In this document: piece by piece, positions 17,605-25,944 of the stretch
Layout: each line of letters starts with the position of its first letter
How positions within the stretch are numbered: the first letter of the stretch is position 1
Assembly (NCBI GenBank): GCA_963761115.1
Contig: CAVXFS010000005.1
Span: 372,001-436,000 of the forward strand
DNA: 64,000 nt
Direction of reading: 5' to 3'
DNA from: CAVXFS01 sp963761115
GTDB lineage: Bacteria > Pseudomonadota > Gammaproteobacteria > Burkholderiales > Gallionellaceae
Translations under genes and position numbers: made by a program
The notes under the pieces: generated by a model
The model's database searches: none
What the model was told of the DNA's origin: nothing
What the model saw: only the letters and a program-made list of their open reading frames with translations

Positions 17605-19059
17605 ATGAGTTATCTGACTACCCTGATGCCGGCCGGCGCGGAGATATTTCTGCTGCTGATGGTGTGCTTCATCCTGGTCGTGGACGTCCTTATCTCCGGC
17701 GCGGCCAGAACCGTAACCTATATCCTGGTCCAGGCAACCCTGGTGGGATGTGTGATGATCACGGTTTTTACCCATGAACCGGGCGTGACCTACCTGTTCC
17801 ACGACACCTTTGTTGACGACACCATGTCCGATGTGCTCAAGGTGTTCAGCTACCTTTCGGTATCCATGATGCTGGTCTATTCGCGCAAATACATGATGCT
17901 GCGCGGCCTGTTTACCGGCGAGTTCATGGCGCTGACATTATTCGCCTTGCTTGGCATGATGGTAATGATCTCGGCCAGTCATTTCCTCACCCTGTATCTC
18001 GGACTGGAACTGTTGTCGCTGAGCCTGTATGCGATGGTTGCATTGCAGCGCGATTCCGCCACGGCGACCGAGGCGGCGATGAAATACTTCATCCTCGGCG
18101 CGCTGGCATCAGGCCTGCTGTTGTACGGCATGTCGATGCTGTACGGTGCCACCGGCTCGCTGGAACTGGGCGCAGTATCGGATGCGATCTCCCATGGTGT
18201 GCAGAACAAGCAATTGTTGACCTTCGGGCTGGTGTTCATCGTGGCTGGCCTGGCATTCAAGCTTGGTGCGGTGCCGTTCCACATGTGGGTGCCGGATGTG
18301 TATCAAGGCGCGCCCACTGCGGTGACCATGCTGATCAGTTCCGCGCCCAAACTGGCCGCGTTCGCTTTCGTGATGCGCATCCTGGTGGGGGGCATGCAGC
18401 CGCTGATGGTGCATTGGTCCGGCATGCTGGAGATCCTCGCTGTGCTGTCCATGGGTCTCGGTAATATCACGGCCATCGCGCAGACCAGCCTCAAGCGCAT
18501 GTTCGCCTACTCGACCATCGCGCATATGGGTTTCCTGCTGCTCGGCGTGCTCAGCGGCGGGCTCGATGGCTATGGCGCGGCGATGTTCTACGCCGTGGTC
18601 TATGTACTGATGAGCCTGGGCGGGTTTGGCATGATCATGCTGCTGTCGCGCGAAGGATTCGAGGCGGACATGCTCGACGACTTCAAGGGGCTCAACCAGC
18701 GCAGTCCGTGGCTGGCCCTGATGATGATGCTGTTGATGTTCTCCATGGCCGGGATACCGCCTACGGTGGGCTTCTACGCCAAGCTCGCGGTGCTCAGTGC
18801 GGCGGTCAATTCCGGCCATGTTGTCCTCGCCGTGTTTGCCGTGCTGTTCTCCCTGATCGGCGCGTTCTACTACCTGCGCATCGTCAAGCTGATGTATTTC
18901 GACGCGCCGGAAAGCCACGTGCCGATCTCGCTGCAGCCGGACAGCAGCGTACTGATCTCGTTCAACGGCCTGGCGGTATTGCTGCTGGGCATCCTTCCGG
19001 GCAACTTGATGGCAGTGTGCGCTGCGTCGGTGCAGCAGTCGTTGTTGCTGTTGAATTAG
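17605..19059 (+). CDS. nuoN: NADH-quinone oxidoreductase subunit N
   Basis: 484 residues, 14 helices (ND2 homologue), the last gene of the operon. Motifs: LGLELLSLSLYAMVA, PFHMWVPDVYQGAPTAVTMLIS, AYSTIAHMGFLLLG. ATG 17605 has GAGGAA upstream; an in-frame ATG at 17563 overlapping nuoM is less likely. A terminator follows at 19168. Confidence 0.97.
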   Translation: MSYLTTLMPAGAEIFLLLMVCFILVVDVLISGAARTVTYILVQATLVGCVMITVFTHEPGVTYLFHDTFVDDTMSDVLKVFSYLSVSMMLVYSRKYMMLRGLFTGEFMALTLFALLGMMVMISASHFLTLYLGLELLSLSLYAMVALQRDSATATEAAMKYFILGALASGLLLYGMSMLYGATGSLELGAVSDAISHGVQNKQLLTFGLVFIVAGLAFKLGAVPFHMWVPDVYQGAPTAVTMLISSAPKLAAFAFVMRILVGGMQPLMVHWSGMLEILAVLSMGLGNITAIAQTSLKRMFAYSTIAHMGFLLLGVLSGGLDGYGAAMFYAVVYVLMSLGGFGMIMLLSREGFEADMLDDFKGLNQRSPWLALMMMLLMFSMAGIPPTVGFYAKLAVLSAAVNSGHVVLAVFAVLFSLIGAFYYLRIVKLMYFDAPESHVPISLQPDSSVLISFNGLAVLLLGILPGNLMAVCAASVQQSLLLLN

Positions 19060-19091
19060 GCTTGCACGGGAGCGCGGCCCGCAACTGCGAT

Positions 19092-19119
19092 TTCACCGGT
19101 ACCTGTTCACCGGTACCTG
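19092..19119 (+). repeat. Perfect tandem 14-bp duplication after nuoN
   Basis: TTCACCGGTACCTG occurs twice in direct succession (19092-19105, 19106-19119), 33 bp after the nuoN stop. Each copy contains the palindrome CACCGGTA-like core CCGGTACC. Function not apparent. Confidence 0.8.
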
Positions 19120-19167
19120 ATCCAGGGATTTCCGTCACCACAAGATGCGAATGAGTCGAAAGCCCGA

Positions 19168-19197
19168 ATGGCCACAGCGATACCTGTGGCCATTTTT
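19168..19197 (+). terminator. Rho-independent terminator of the nuo operon
   Basis: Perfect 10-bp stem ATGGCCACAG (19168-19177) / CTGTGGCCAT (19184-19193), loop CGATAC, followed by a T-run. Confidence 0.85.
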
Positions 19198-19555
19198 GCG
19201 TCGGCATCTGCGCCATCCAGCCCTCACGCTTGAATAACCTGCCGGAAACGTTTCGCAACCAGGGTTTGCCTACCCTGGCATTGGGACTCAATGCATAGTG
19301 CAGGCGCAACGATGGCGATTCAATGAGTTCCCGGAAGAGTGGATCACCAGCTGTCGCTGGCCATGAAACCAGTCCCGGCGCCCATTCCCGAAAAACTTCA
19401 CCTTATGTGGGATTCCGCACAGAGAAGGATATGCCTGGGCGATACGATGCGAGCCTGAGGAATGATTTTATCGACGTCTGCCTGAAGGTGCGAAAAACGG
19501 GTCTATACCTGTTTGATCCAGGAAGAGCCGCACCTATCCACAAGGAGAATTCAGA
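19198..19555. other. Intergenic stretch with no recognised gene
   Basis: About 360 bp between the nuo terminator and the small gene at 19556. The open frames here have no ribosome binding site and no protein-like composition. It must hold the promoter for 19556, but no clear -10/-35 pair or operator palindrome stands out. Confidence 0.6.
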
Positions 19556-19756
19556 ATGAAACTCACAGTCAATACTTCAATGCGCTGGATACAGCAGAAC
19601 CTGCGCTATCAGGCATACATGGAAGGCCGTGGCAAGGAAGGCAATCCGGCTTCAAGCAGTTCCTTGCCCAAAAACCAGGCCGAATCAGAGAGTACTGTGG
19701 CAAATACCGACAGGACAGATATTGAAGGCGTCGGCAACACGGAAGTGGGCCGCTGA
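19556..19756 (+). CDS. Small hydrophilic protein, unknown
   Basis: 66 residues with an excellent AAGGAG site 9 bp before the ATG, which is the main reason for calling it. No signal peptide or membrane segment. The second half (from residue 27) is rich in Ser, Asn, Thr and Glu and looks disordered. I do not recognise the family. It opens the stress/envelope cluster that extends to the right. Confidence 0.6.
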   Translation: MKLTVNTSMRWIQQNLRYQAYMEGRGKEGNPASSSSLPKNQAESESTVANTDRTDIEGVGNTEVGR

Positions 19757-19907
19757 TCCCCGGCAGCCTGTTGCGAAGTTGCGGAGATGCATCGGAAATA
19801 TTGGTGGCAGGCCCAGACCCGGGATCCCGGCGCACACCTGCCCGCACAGGATGCCTGGCAACGTTCAGCACTGCTTGCCGGCCAGCAACTGCACTAGACC
19901 CGGTGCA

Positions 19908-20018
19908 TTACCTGTGATTATTTCTGGCCATGGCCTTTCTGTTATTGAGCGAATCATCCGAAATGATGACGATTGCTGTAAATGCAAGCATCATGAAGAT
20001 GTACAGATATTCAAGCAT
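19908..20018 (-). CDS. 36-residue single-pass membrane microprotein
   Basis: ATG at 20018 (minus strand) with GAAGGAG immediately upstream and stop TAA at 19908-19910. The first ~20 residues, MLEYLYIFMMLAFTAIVIIS, form one hydrophobic helix, followed by a polar, basic tail (NNRKAMARNNHR). It is too short for most gene callers, but the site and composition favour a real membrane microprotein. It lies downstream of and on the same strand as the next gene. Confidence 0.55.
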   Translation of the reverse strand: MLEYLYIFMMLAFTAIVIISDDSLNNRKAMARNNHR

Positions 20019-20118
20019 GGTGATTCTCCTTCAGTTTTTTGGCAAATGATGGTTTGGGAATCACGTGCCCCGTGATTTTTACCGAAGCAGGTGATCCCTG
20101 CTCCAGGCTATCCCGGTT

Positions 20119-20709
20119 TCAGTTCAGCTTCGCATCTGCTGCGGTTTCCATGACGATGCGGCTATCGGAAAGCAGCGCCTGTGCACGCAAGGCTTCGGAC
20201 TCATCATGGCTTTGGGCTACGATCACCCAGTGGCCATTGCCGATGGCTTCTTCCACTTCCAGTTCGACATTGACTTCCTTGTTCTTGTTGTCGAGATCAT
20301 TGATGGCGCCACCACCCATCACGCTCCCGCCCAGCGCACCGATGCCAAGCGCACTCAATGCACCAACCATGGGTCCTGCAGCCAGCAGTCCGACGCCATC
20401 CGTCAAGACGATTCCGGCGATCAGCACCAACCCGGGAACAGAGCCCAATGCCCCACCTATCAGGGCGCCTTTTGCGGTATGCAATGTTTCCCATTGGGTG
20501 CTGAGTCGCTCCGCCCAATCCTCCTGCTCGCGGCCGAGCAAACTGATCTGGTCGTCCGTGAAACCTTCGCTTCTCAACAAGGAAATGGCATTGCCAACGT
20601 CGGAAAAATTAGGATAGATGGCGATGGTTTTATAAAGCAGGTGTCCCATGTCTACGGGCAATATCGGTTTGCTGGTGTGTATACGGCTTGAAATAGTAGT
20701 GGTTTTCAT
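20119..20709 (-). CDS. General-stress-type protein with Gly/Ala-rich hydrophobic core
   Basis: 196 residues. Residues ~27-65 (TIAIYPNFSDVGNAISLLRSEGFTD style) resemble the N-terminal domain of general stress protein 17M-like and DUF1269-type proteins. Residues ~80-138 are a long Gly/Ala stretch like a glycine zipper (GGALGSVPG, GIGALGGSVMGGG). The last 50 residues are acidic and contain a second alpha/beta half. AAGGAAAC precedes the ATG. A TGTGCG-N4-CACACT operator lies 103 bp upstream. Function unknown. Confidence 0.7.
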   Translation of the reverse strand: MKTTTISSRIHTSKPILPVDMGHLLYKTIAIYPNFSDVGNAISLLRSEGFTDDQISLLGREQEDWAERLSTQWETLHTAKGALIGGALGSVPGLVLIAGIVLTDGVGLLAAGPMVGALSALGIGALGGSVMGGGAINDLDNKNKEVNVELEVEEAIGNGHWVIVAQSHDESEALRAQALLSDSRIVMETAADAKLN

Positions 20710-20811
20710 GTTGTTTCCTTTCTTGATGATCGTGATTGGTCAGCCTGGTGTTTTGCGTTCAAGTTGAATTGAACGGTCGGGTACAGATTGCACTGGCTAG
20801 CGCATTAACTC

Positions 20812-20827
20812 TGTGCGGTAACACACT
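20812..20827. promoter_or_regulatory. Operator-like palindrome, site 1
   Basis: TGTGCG GTAA CACACT, matching TGTKCG-N4-CGMACA in 10 of 12 arm positions; 103 bp upstream of the 20709 minus-strand start. Confidence 0.5.
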
Positions 20828-20875
20828 CAGTCAAACGATTATCTTCAGATTGACGAATGGGTAACTGTCCGTGAT

Positions 20876-21163
20876 TCATTCGAGTCTGGACTTGATGTCT
20901 GACAAGCTGGTCTTGAGGTCTTCCCAGATCTCGTCAGCAGAGATCTTGACCTGCGTCCATGCTGCGTTACTGTCATGGCCCAGTTCCTTCAGGTTTTCAA
21001 CTGCTGCCCGCTGCTTGGTACGCAACTCGTTAAACTGTTCGACATGTCCAGACATGAGGTGAGCCTCCATGTTCTCCAGCCGGGCTTCGAGCTGGTTGAT
21101 CTGGGTGCCCCATTCCTCCAGTTCAGCCGTCCTTCTATGTTTATACAGGCATGGGATTTCCAT
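20876..21163 (-). CDS. Coiled-coil protein of the sll1863-like stress family
   Basis: 95 residues, no signal peptide, predicted almost wholly helical with heptad-like runs (LEEWGTQINQLEARLENMEAHL; continued by EQFNELRTKQRAAVENLKEL). The LEEWG-INQLEAR start matches small stress-associated coiled-coil proteins annotated as sll1863 family. GAAGGGAG precedes the ATG. It lies 31 bp downstream of the BON lipoprotein gene on the same strand and is probably cotranscribed with it under sites 2 and 3. Confidence 0.65.
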   Translation of the reverse strand: MEIPCLYKHRRTAELEEWGTQINQLEARLENMEAHLMSGHVEQFNELRTKQRAAVENLKELGHDSNAAWTQVKISADEIWEDLKTSLSDIKSRLE

Positions 21164-21194
21164 GATCCGCTCCCTTCGATAATATTACGCAGGC

Positions 21195-21623
21195 TCAGTC
21201 TGTTCCGGCCGATTTCAGCTCCAGGCGGTTCTCAACATGCTTTACGCCAGCCACGGCACCTGCCAGTTCTGCTGCTCTATCGCTATTCGACCGGGAATCG
21301 ACCGAGCCGCTCAATGTGACTTCGCCCTTGATGGTGTCCACCCCGATTTGCAGCGTCTTCAGGCCGGGCTCGGCAAAAATGGCCGCCTTGACCCTGGCGG
21401 TTATCTCGGCGTCATCGATCGCCACGCCGGTTTTTGCACTTTGATCTGACAGCTTTTCACCGATATTGCTGCCGACTTCTTCCATCTTGTTTCCGGCATC
21501 ATTGACCGCCTGGTCTATCTTCCTGCCTGCAGTCTCCGCCGGCCCCGGCTTCTCGCATGCGGCGATAGCAACAGCCAACAAGATCGAAAAACCGATCAAT
21601 TTCAGATTCGCCGAGGGCTTCAT
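21195..21623 (-). CDS. BON-domain lipoprotein
   Basis: 142 residues. The signal peptide ends in the lipobox AIAAC (Cys23), followed by a linker with KIDQAVNDAG and EVGSNIGEK repeats. A single BON domain follows (about 70-138: DAEITARVKAAIFAEPGL, IGVDTIKGEVTLSGSV, VKHVENRLEL). BON domains bind membranes or peptidoglycan-associated partners and are typical of OsmY-like osmotic stress proteins. AAGGAAAG precedes the ATG. Site 2 is 83 bp upstream. Confidence 0.85.
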   Translation of the reverse strand: MKPSANLKLIGFSILLAVAIAACEKPGPAETAGRKIDQAVNDAGNKMEEVGSNIGEKLSDQSAKTGVAIDDAEITARVKAAIFAEPGLKTLQIGVDTIKGEVTLSGSVDSRSNSDRAAELAGAVAGVKHVENRLELKSAGTD

Positions 21624-21705
21624 TTTGCTTTCCTTTACATGCTTGACTGCGGGACAGAAAAACCATTCTGCATGGCACAGACTATTCCGCGCGATGCTCG
21701 CAGTC

Positions 21706-21721
21706 TGTGCGCCAGCGCACT
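21706..21721. promoter_or_regulatory. Operator-like palindrome, site 2
   Basis: TGTGCG CCAG CGCACT (11 of 12 arm positions), 83 bp upstream of the BON lipoprotein start at 21623. Confidence 0.65.
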
Positions 21722-21779
21722 CATTCAGGCCATGGCAATGGGGCCGGGTCTTTGCTGTGGAGGGGTGAGGGCAGTTCGG

Positions 21780-21795
21780 TGTGCGCTACCGCACG
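21780..21795. promoter_or_regulatory. Operator-like palindrome, site 3
   Basis: TGTGCG CTAC CGCACG, 74 bp from site 2 centre to centre and 232 bp before the plus-strand gene at 22028. It could serve either divergent gene. Confidence 0.6.
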
Positions 21796-22027
21796 GACGG
21801 CTGTCCGCCAGTCTGGGAACATTCAGTCAAGGTCATTGAGAGATATGTCAGTTACCACGGTGGATCCGGAGCAATCGGGAAAAGCACTGCCGATCACAGG
21901 AACAACTGGCGAACCGGTCAAATGGCCGGTGCCGGCGTGACGAGTAAAACGGCCTTGGCGCGCCGCAGGATCAAGCGTGAGCTTGCCCGAAAATGTGCCG
22001 CAACGACTCATTGTGTGGAGAGATAAA

Positions 22028-22186
22028 ATGACATTAGGAACGATACTGCTGGTGATAGTGGTGCTGATGCTGATTGGCGCGATCCCAACCTGGCCGCACA
22101 GCAGGAATTGGGGTTACGCTCCCAGCGGCGGCCTTGGGCTGGTGCTGGTGATCCTGCTGATTCTATTGCTGCTGGGCGTGATATAG
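22028..22186 (+). CDS. DUF3309-family small membrane protein
   Basis: 52 residues, two hydrophobic helices separated by PTWPHSRNWGYAPSGGLG, the hallmark of DUF3309 proteins. A short GAGA stretch precedes the ATG. A longer in-frame start at 21977 is unlikely because the family begins at this MTLGTILL. Function unknown; members are often near stress genes. Confidence 0.85.
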   Translation: MTLGTILLVIVVLMLIGAIPTWPHSRNWGYAPSGGLGLVLVILLILLLLGVI

Positions 22187-22194
22187 CCTGAAGG

Positions 22195-22219
22195 CAGGGT
22201 AACGGACTCCGTTACCCTG
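22195..22219 (+). terminator. Hairpin after the DUF3309 gene
   Basis: CAGGGTAACGGA (22195-22206) and TCCGTTACCCTG (22208-22219) form a perfect inverted repeat with a one-base centre, 9 bp after the stop. No strong T-tract, so factor-dependent termination or 3'-end protection is also possible. Confidence 0.55.
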
Positions 22220-22346
22220 CTTGAAGTACCGCTTTACATACACGTCCTGCTTCTTTCAAATCCCCGGGTCCAGCCTGCATTTTGCCTGTGGCTTTCTTGC
22301 GCCATGCATCAGCCATCGCTGCGCACCTCATCCATGTGTACCCATA

Positions 22347-22367
22347 CAAAACGGCCCTTGCGGGCCG
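22347..22367 (-). terminator. Terminator for the minus-strand gene at 22394
   Basis: On the minus strand CGGCCC-GCAA-GGGCCG is followed by TTTTG. It sits 27 bp beyond the stop of the crystallin-like gene. Confidence 0.65.
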
Positions 22368-22393
22368 CCTGTATCGTGTGATGCGTCAAACCA

Positions 22394-23206
22394 TCATTCC
22401 CGCGGCTCGCCCCTGTCATTGACAGTGACGGTGGCGCCGGGGGGATTGGTCATCTGCACGCCATGTTCCAGCCCGCGGAAATTGTAGGTGACATCCCAGT
22501 AGTCAGGTCGAGCCTGGCTCGGTGTCGTCTTGCAATGCTGGACATTATGGGTCGTAACCTGCTGACCGCCTTCATCGCGTCCGACGTTGGCGCCCACTAT
22601 GGCCCCTGCTGCAACGCCGCCGACAGTGGCGATATCCTTGCCGCTGCCGCCGCCGATCTGGTGACCCAGTATGCCGCCTATCACGGCACCGGCCAGTGCC
22701 CCGGGAACATTGGGACCGCTGCGATCCTGAACGACTTGCTCGCGTTCGACCCAGCAGCGCTGATCGGGTGGACCAACCACCGCGCGTACTGAAGTGACGT
22801 TCGCCTCGAACAGGCGCTCGTTCCTGTGCCTGCGATAGTCATGTCGCGAGCCGGGATCGGGCGCATAGCGATTGTTATCGATGCGCTCGTCGTTGCGCAC
22901 GCGACGTACTGATGAGATACGGTCATTCAAGCCCATCGCGTCCAGCGACGGATATCTTCCCGGGCGCAGGACGACGCATCGACCGTGTAGCCGGGATTTG
23001 TCACAGACCTCCCAGCGGTCTCGGTCAACCACCACAGAGGAGGCGCGGTCGTTGAAACCATAGCGCCTGAAATTGTCGATCCGGCTGTCCGTGGAAAATT
23101 GGCGTCCTGAAAAGGATTCGCGTTCATAAAACGTGACCTGTGCGATCGCCTGCGTCGCCATCGCCAATCCGGCAACCGCCATTGCGACTTTCAATAGTGA
23201 ATTCAT
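22394..23206 (-). CDS. Secreted beta/gamma-crystallin-like protein with glycine-zipper 2TM domain
   Basis: 270 residues from ATG 23206, which has a GGAGGAAC site; the open frame extends further upstream without support. A signal peptide (to about residue 22, TQAIAQ) is followed by two crystallin-type Greek-key repeats (FYERESFSGRQF, VCDKSRLHGRCVVLRPGRYPSL). A glycine-zipper segment (GALAGAVIGGILGHQIGGG, then VGGVAAGAIVGANVG) and a C-terminal beta region with Cys follow. Probably an envelope protein; crystallin domains can bind Ca2+. Site 4, a perfect palindrome, is 69 bp upstream. Confidence 0.8.
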   Translation of the reverse strand: MNSLLKVAMAVAGLAMATQAIAQVTFYERESFSGRQFSTDSRIDNFRRYGFNDRASSVVVDRDRWEVCDKSRLHGRCVVLRPGRYPSLDAMGLNDRISSVRRVRNDERIDNNRYAPDPGSRHDYRRHRNERLFEANVTSVRAVVGPPDQRCWVEREQVVQDRSGPNVPGALAGAVIGGILGHQIGGGSGKDIATVGGVAAGAIVGANVGRDEGGQQVTTHNVQHCKTTPSQARPDYWDVTYNFRGLEHGVQMTNPPGATVTVNDRGEPRE

Positions 23207-23274
23207 TTGTTCCTCCAGTAATGGTTGTTGTAAATTGATCAGCGGCCAATATCGCAGACGCTGCTGACCCGGTC

Positions 23275-23290
23275 TGTGCGGGCGCGCACA
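23275..23290. promoter_or_regulatory. Operator-like palindrome, site 4 (perfect)
   Basis: TGTGCG GGCG CGCACA, perfect 6-4-6 symmetry, 69 bp upstream of the 23206 start. Confidence 0.7.
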
Positions 23291-23416
23291 TAAAACATCA
23301 TTGAGCATGCCGGTTGCAGAGATGGTCAGAGCCGGCGACAGCTATTTTTGAATTCGACCTGCGGATATATTTCCGCCAATCAGGCAGCATGCAGATCGCG
23401 CTCCAGCCGTTCACAC

Positions 23417-23445
23417 GAAAAAAATGCCCTGCACAGGCAGGGCAT
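23417..23445 (-). terminator. Terminator of the OmpA-family gene at 23479
   Basis: On the minus strand ATGCCCTGC-CTGT-GCAGGGCAT is followed by TTTTTTTC, a classic intrinsic terminator. Confidence 0.85.
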
Positions 23446-23478
23446 CTCGTTGCGGGGGAATCGCAGCAGGCAAAATGA

Positions 23479-24171
23479 TTACTTGTAGGCGATGCTGGCA
23501 CCTTCCACATCGATTTCCACGCTTCGATCCGGTTGCAGGCAGGCGATCACCTTGGTGCTCTTGGCTCCGCTGCATTCGCCGGCCAATGTGACCGGCTGGC
23601 TCTCTCCCTTGCCTTCAGTCTGGATACGAGCCGGGTCGATACCTTTGCTGATCAGGTAGTTCTTGACGGAATTTGCGCGCTGCTCGGAGAGGATCTGGTT
23701 GTAGCTTTCCGAACCAAAGCGGTCGGTATGTCCGACGACCGTGATGGTTTCCGGATCGATACCCTTGGTCTTGGTAATGAATTCATCCAGCTTCATGCGC
23801 CCTGCAGGACGCAATTCCGACTTGTCGAAATCGAACAGCGTATCTGCGCTCGCGGTCAAATGTTCGGCTGCGCGGACTGGTGCCACATAAGCCACTGCAA
23901 CGGGCTCCGGCGCCATGGCAACCGGTTCGGCGACCTTGACGATCGGTGCTGCTACAGCTTTTGCGCCGCATTCGCTCTGCGACTCGGGAGGGCCGGTACC
24001 GGTGCGCCAGCATCCGCCGCTGCTGTTCCTGACGGCCGTGTCAGGCTGGGTCACGACGTAGCCGACTTCAGTGGAGATGGTTTCTGCCCCGGCAGTAGCG
24101 GATACAACGCCCAGAGCGAATGCACACGATATTGCGAGTCCTATTTGTTTCCTGGTAAATGAGTTTTTCAT
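23479..24171 (-). CDS. OmpA-family outer membrane/peptidoglycan-binding protein without N-terminal barrel
   Basis: 230 residues: signal peptide to about residue 29 (SATAGAE), a Pro/Ala/Val linker, then an OmpA C-terminal domain (about 108-228). Peptidoglycan-binding features are FDFDKSELRP, VVGHTDRFGSESYNQILSEQRA and a Cys pair around KVIACLQPDRSVEI. The N-terminal beta-barrel of classical OmpA is missing. The C-terminus resembles that of the protein at 57482, so the two are paralogues. Site 5 lies 235 bp upstream. Confidence 0.85.
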   Translation of the reverse strand: MKNSFTRKQIGLAISCAFALGVVSATAGAETISTEVGYVVTQPDTAVRNSSGGCWRTGTGPPESQSECGAKAVAAPIVKVAEPVAMAPEPVAVAYVAPVRAAEHLTASADTLFDFDKSELRPAGRMKLDEFITKTKGIDPETITVVGHTDRFGSESYNQILSEQRANSVKNYLISKGIDPARIQTEGKGESQPVTLAGECSGAKSTKVIACLQPDRSVEIDVEGASIAYK

Positions 24172-24405
24172 GATGTTTTCCGATTCATAAAGTTGTAAAA
24201 ATTTTCGCCATTTTCTTGTCTTGATTTTCGACTGCCAGTAATAGCGGCGAAATACCGACAGTCAGGTGATGCTAACCAGTCGCCGACCCCGTGATATGCA
24301 GGACGAGTATCGATTCGAGTCCTATTCATGCCGCTCATCACTGACCGAATGCTCCGGGATCGATCGGTCAATGCAGGCATCATCCAGCAGATGCGCCGTA
24401 TTCTC

Positions 24406-24421
24406 TGTGCGCTAGCGCGCA
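24406..24421. promoter_or_regulatory. Operator-like palindrome, site 5
   Basis: TGTGCG CTAG CGCGCA (11 of 12), 235 bp upstream of the OmpA-family start at 24171 in the divergent spacer. Confidence 0.55.
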
Positions 24422-24471
24422 TAGCACGCAAACAACTGGCTGCCGGTTTGGCTGTGGAATTTACTGTGCTA

Positions 24472-24487
24472 TGAGCGCTATCGCACA
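24472..24487. promoter_or_regulatory. Operator-like palindrome, site 6
   Basis: TGAGCG CTAT CGCACA (11 of 12), 72 bp upstream of the transporter start at 24559. Confidence 0.6.
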
Positions 24488-24558
24488 GATAGCGCCTGAG
24501 GAAAGCCGGAGAATATCCGTATGTCCAGATATCAAATCCAAACGGAGCAATATAAAAA

Positions 24559-25776
24559 ATGGTGAACCCGGAGTTGGCGAATGAAACAACGCCAGGTGCT
24601 GAAAATAATGGGGCCAGTCACGATGACGCGGACGAAGTCGCGTCCGGGCCATCTGCTCCGGAAGCAGATTCATCAGTGATCACGGTCCATCAGTCGCGTT
24701 ACCTGCGCTTGAATGTGGCGGTCGGCGTGCTTGCGGTCATCGCGCTGGTCGCTGCGCTGTATCTGGCGCGCGCCTTCTTCGTGCCCTTGCTGATCGGGAT
24801 CCTCGCCAGCTATACGCTCAGTCCGCTGGTCGGCTGGCTGCAGAAGCTCCATATTCCGCGCCCCCTGGGGGCGGCACTGGTGCTGGCTGTGCTGGTTGGC
24901 AGCCTGTCCTGGATAGTGTTCTCACTGAGCGATGATGCTGCGGCGATGATCGAAAAATTGCCGGACGCCGCGCGCAAGATGCGGCAGAACCTGAGTGATG
25001 AACGCACCGGGCCGACCGCGCTGCAGAACATGCAGGAAGCCGCCAAGCAGATCGAAGGGGCGACGGATGACGCCGGTGCAAATCCGGGAGTACGCAGGAG
25101 GGCCGTGGTTCAAGTGAGTGAGCCCACCGCCTGGCTGCGCAACTATGCGCTGGCGCAGTCTGCGTTGCTATTCGCGGTCATCAGCGAGACACCGATCGTC
25201 CTGCTGCTGGCCTATTTTCTGCTGGCATCGGGTACACATTTTCGTCGCAAGCTGGTGCAGTTCGTCGGGCCGTCCAGGGAGCGCAAGATCGACGCCGCGC
25301 TGATACTCGATGAGATCGACGTGCAGATCCAGCGCTTCCTGCTGACCATGCTGATGTCGAATGCCCTGGTCGGCGTGCTCACCTGGCTGGTGTTCAAGGC
25401 ACTGGGAATGGAGCATGCAGCCGTGTGGGGCGTGGCTGCCGGTGTGCTGCACTCGATCCCTTACCTGGGGCCGGCCCTGGTTGCATTTTCCAGCGGCATG
25501 GCCGGGTTCATGCAGTTCGAGTCGTTGCTGCATGCGTTCGGCATAGCCGGCATGTCCTTTCTGGTGGCGGGCACGGTCGGCTTCGTGTTCATGCCCTGGG
25601 TGCAAAGCCGGTTCGCGGGCGTGAACGCCGCCGTGCTGTTCATCGCCCTGCTGTTCTTCGCCTGGCTGTGGGGCGTATGGGGCCTGTTGCTGGGTGCGCC
25701 GCTGGTCGCCATCGCCAAGGTGATCTGTGACCGGGTCGAATCGCTCAAGCCGGTCGGTGCGTTGCTGGGAAGGTGA
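24559..25776 (+). CDS. AI-2E/PerM-family membrane transporter
   Basis: 405 residues. After a ~50-residue acidic cytosolic N-terminus come about eight membrane segments with the family layout: two or three helices (58-115), a ~90-residue soluble region, then a C-terminal helix bundle (AVWGVAAGVLHSIPYLGPALVAFSSG; FAWLWGVWGLLLGAPLVAIAKVICDRVE). The PYLGP and WGLLLGAPL motifs are diagnostic of the AI-2E/TqsA/PerM family; substrates vary (autoinducer-2, Na+/H+ or unknown). Some relatives act in osmotic stress, in line with the cluster. Confidence 0.85.
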   Translation: MVNPELANETTPGAENNGASHDDADEVASGPSAPEADSSVITVHQSRYLRLNVAVGVLAVIALVAALYLARAFFVPLLIGILASYTLSPLVGWLQKLHIPRPLGAALVLAVLVGSLSWIVFSLSDDAAAMIEKLPDAARKMRQNLSDERTGPTALQNMQEAAKQIEGATDDAGANPGVRRRAVVQVSEPTAWLRNYALAQSALLFAVISETPIVLLLAYFLLASGTHFRRKLVQFVGPSRERKIDAALILDEIDVQIQRFLLTMLMSNALVGVLTWLVFKALGMEHAAVWGVAAGVLHSIPYLGPALVAFSSGMAGFMQFESLLHAFGIAGMSFLVAGTVGFVFMPWVQSRFAGVNAAVLFIALLFFAWLWGVWGLLLGAPLVAIAKVICDRVESLKPVGALLGR

Positions 25777-25844
25777 GGGCAACCGCACAGTACAGACGAG
25801 CGCACAAAGCCGGCCTGGGATGCTCCCGCGCTGTACAGCGCCTA

Positions 25845-25860
25845 TGTGCGATAGCGCACG
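25845..25860. promoter_or_regulatory. Operator-like palindrome, site 7
   Basis: TGTGCG ATAG CGCACG (11 of 12), 85 bp upstream of the start at 25945. Confidence 0.65.
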
Positions 25861-25944
25861 GTACATTTCCCGCGAGAGGAGTCTAATAAGAACCGTGAAC
25901 CATGTGCCCCTTTGGCATAAAGCATTCTTGTTCAGGAGATACAA

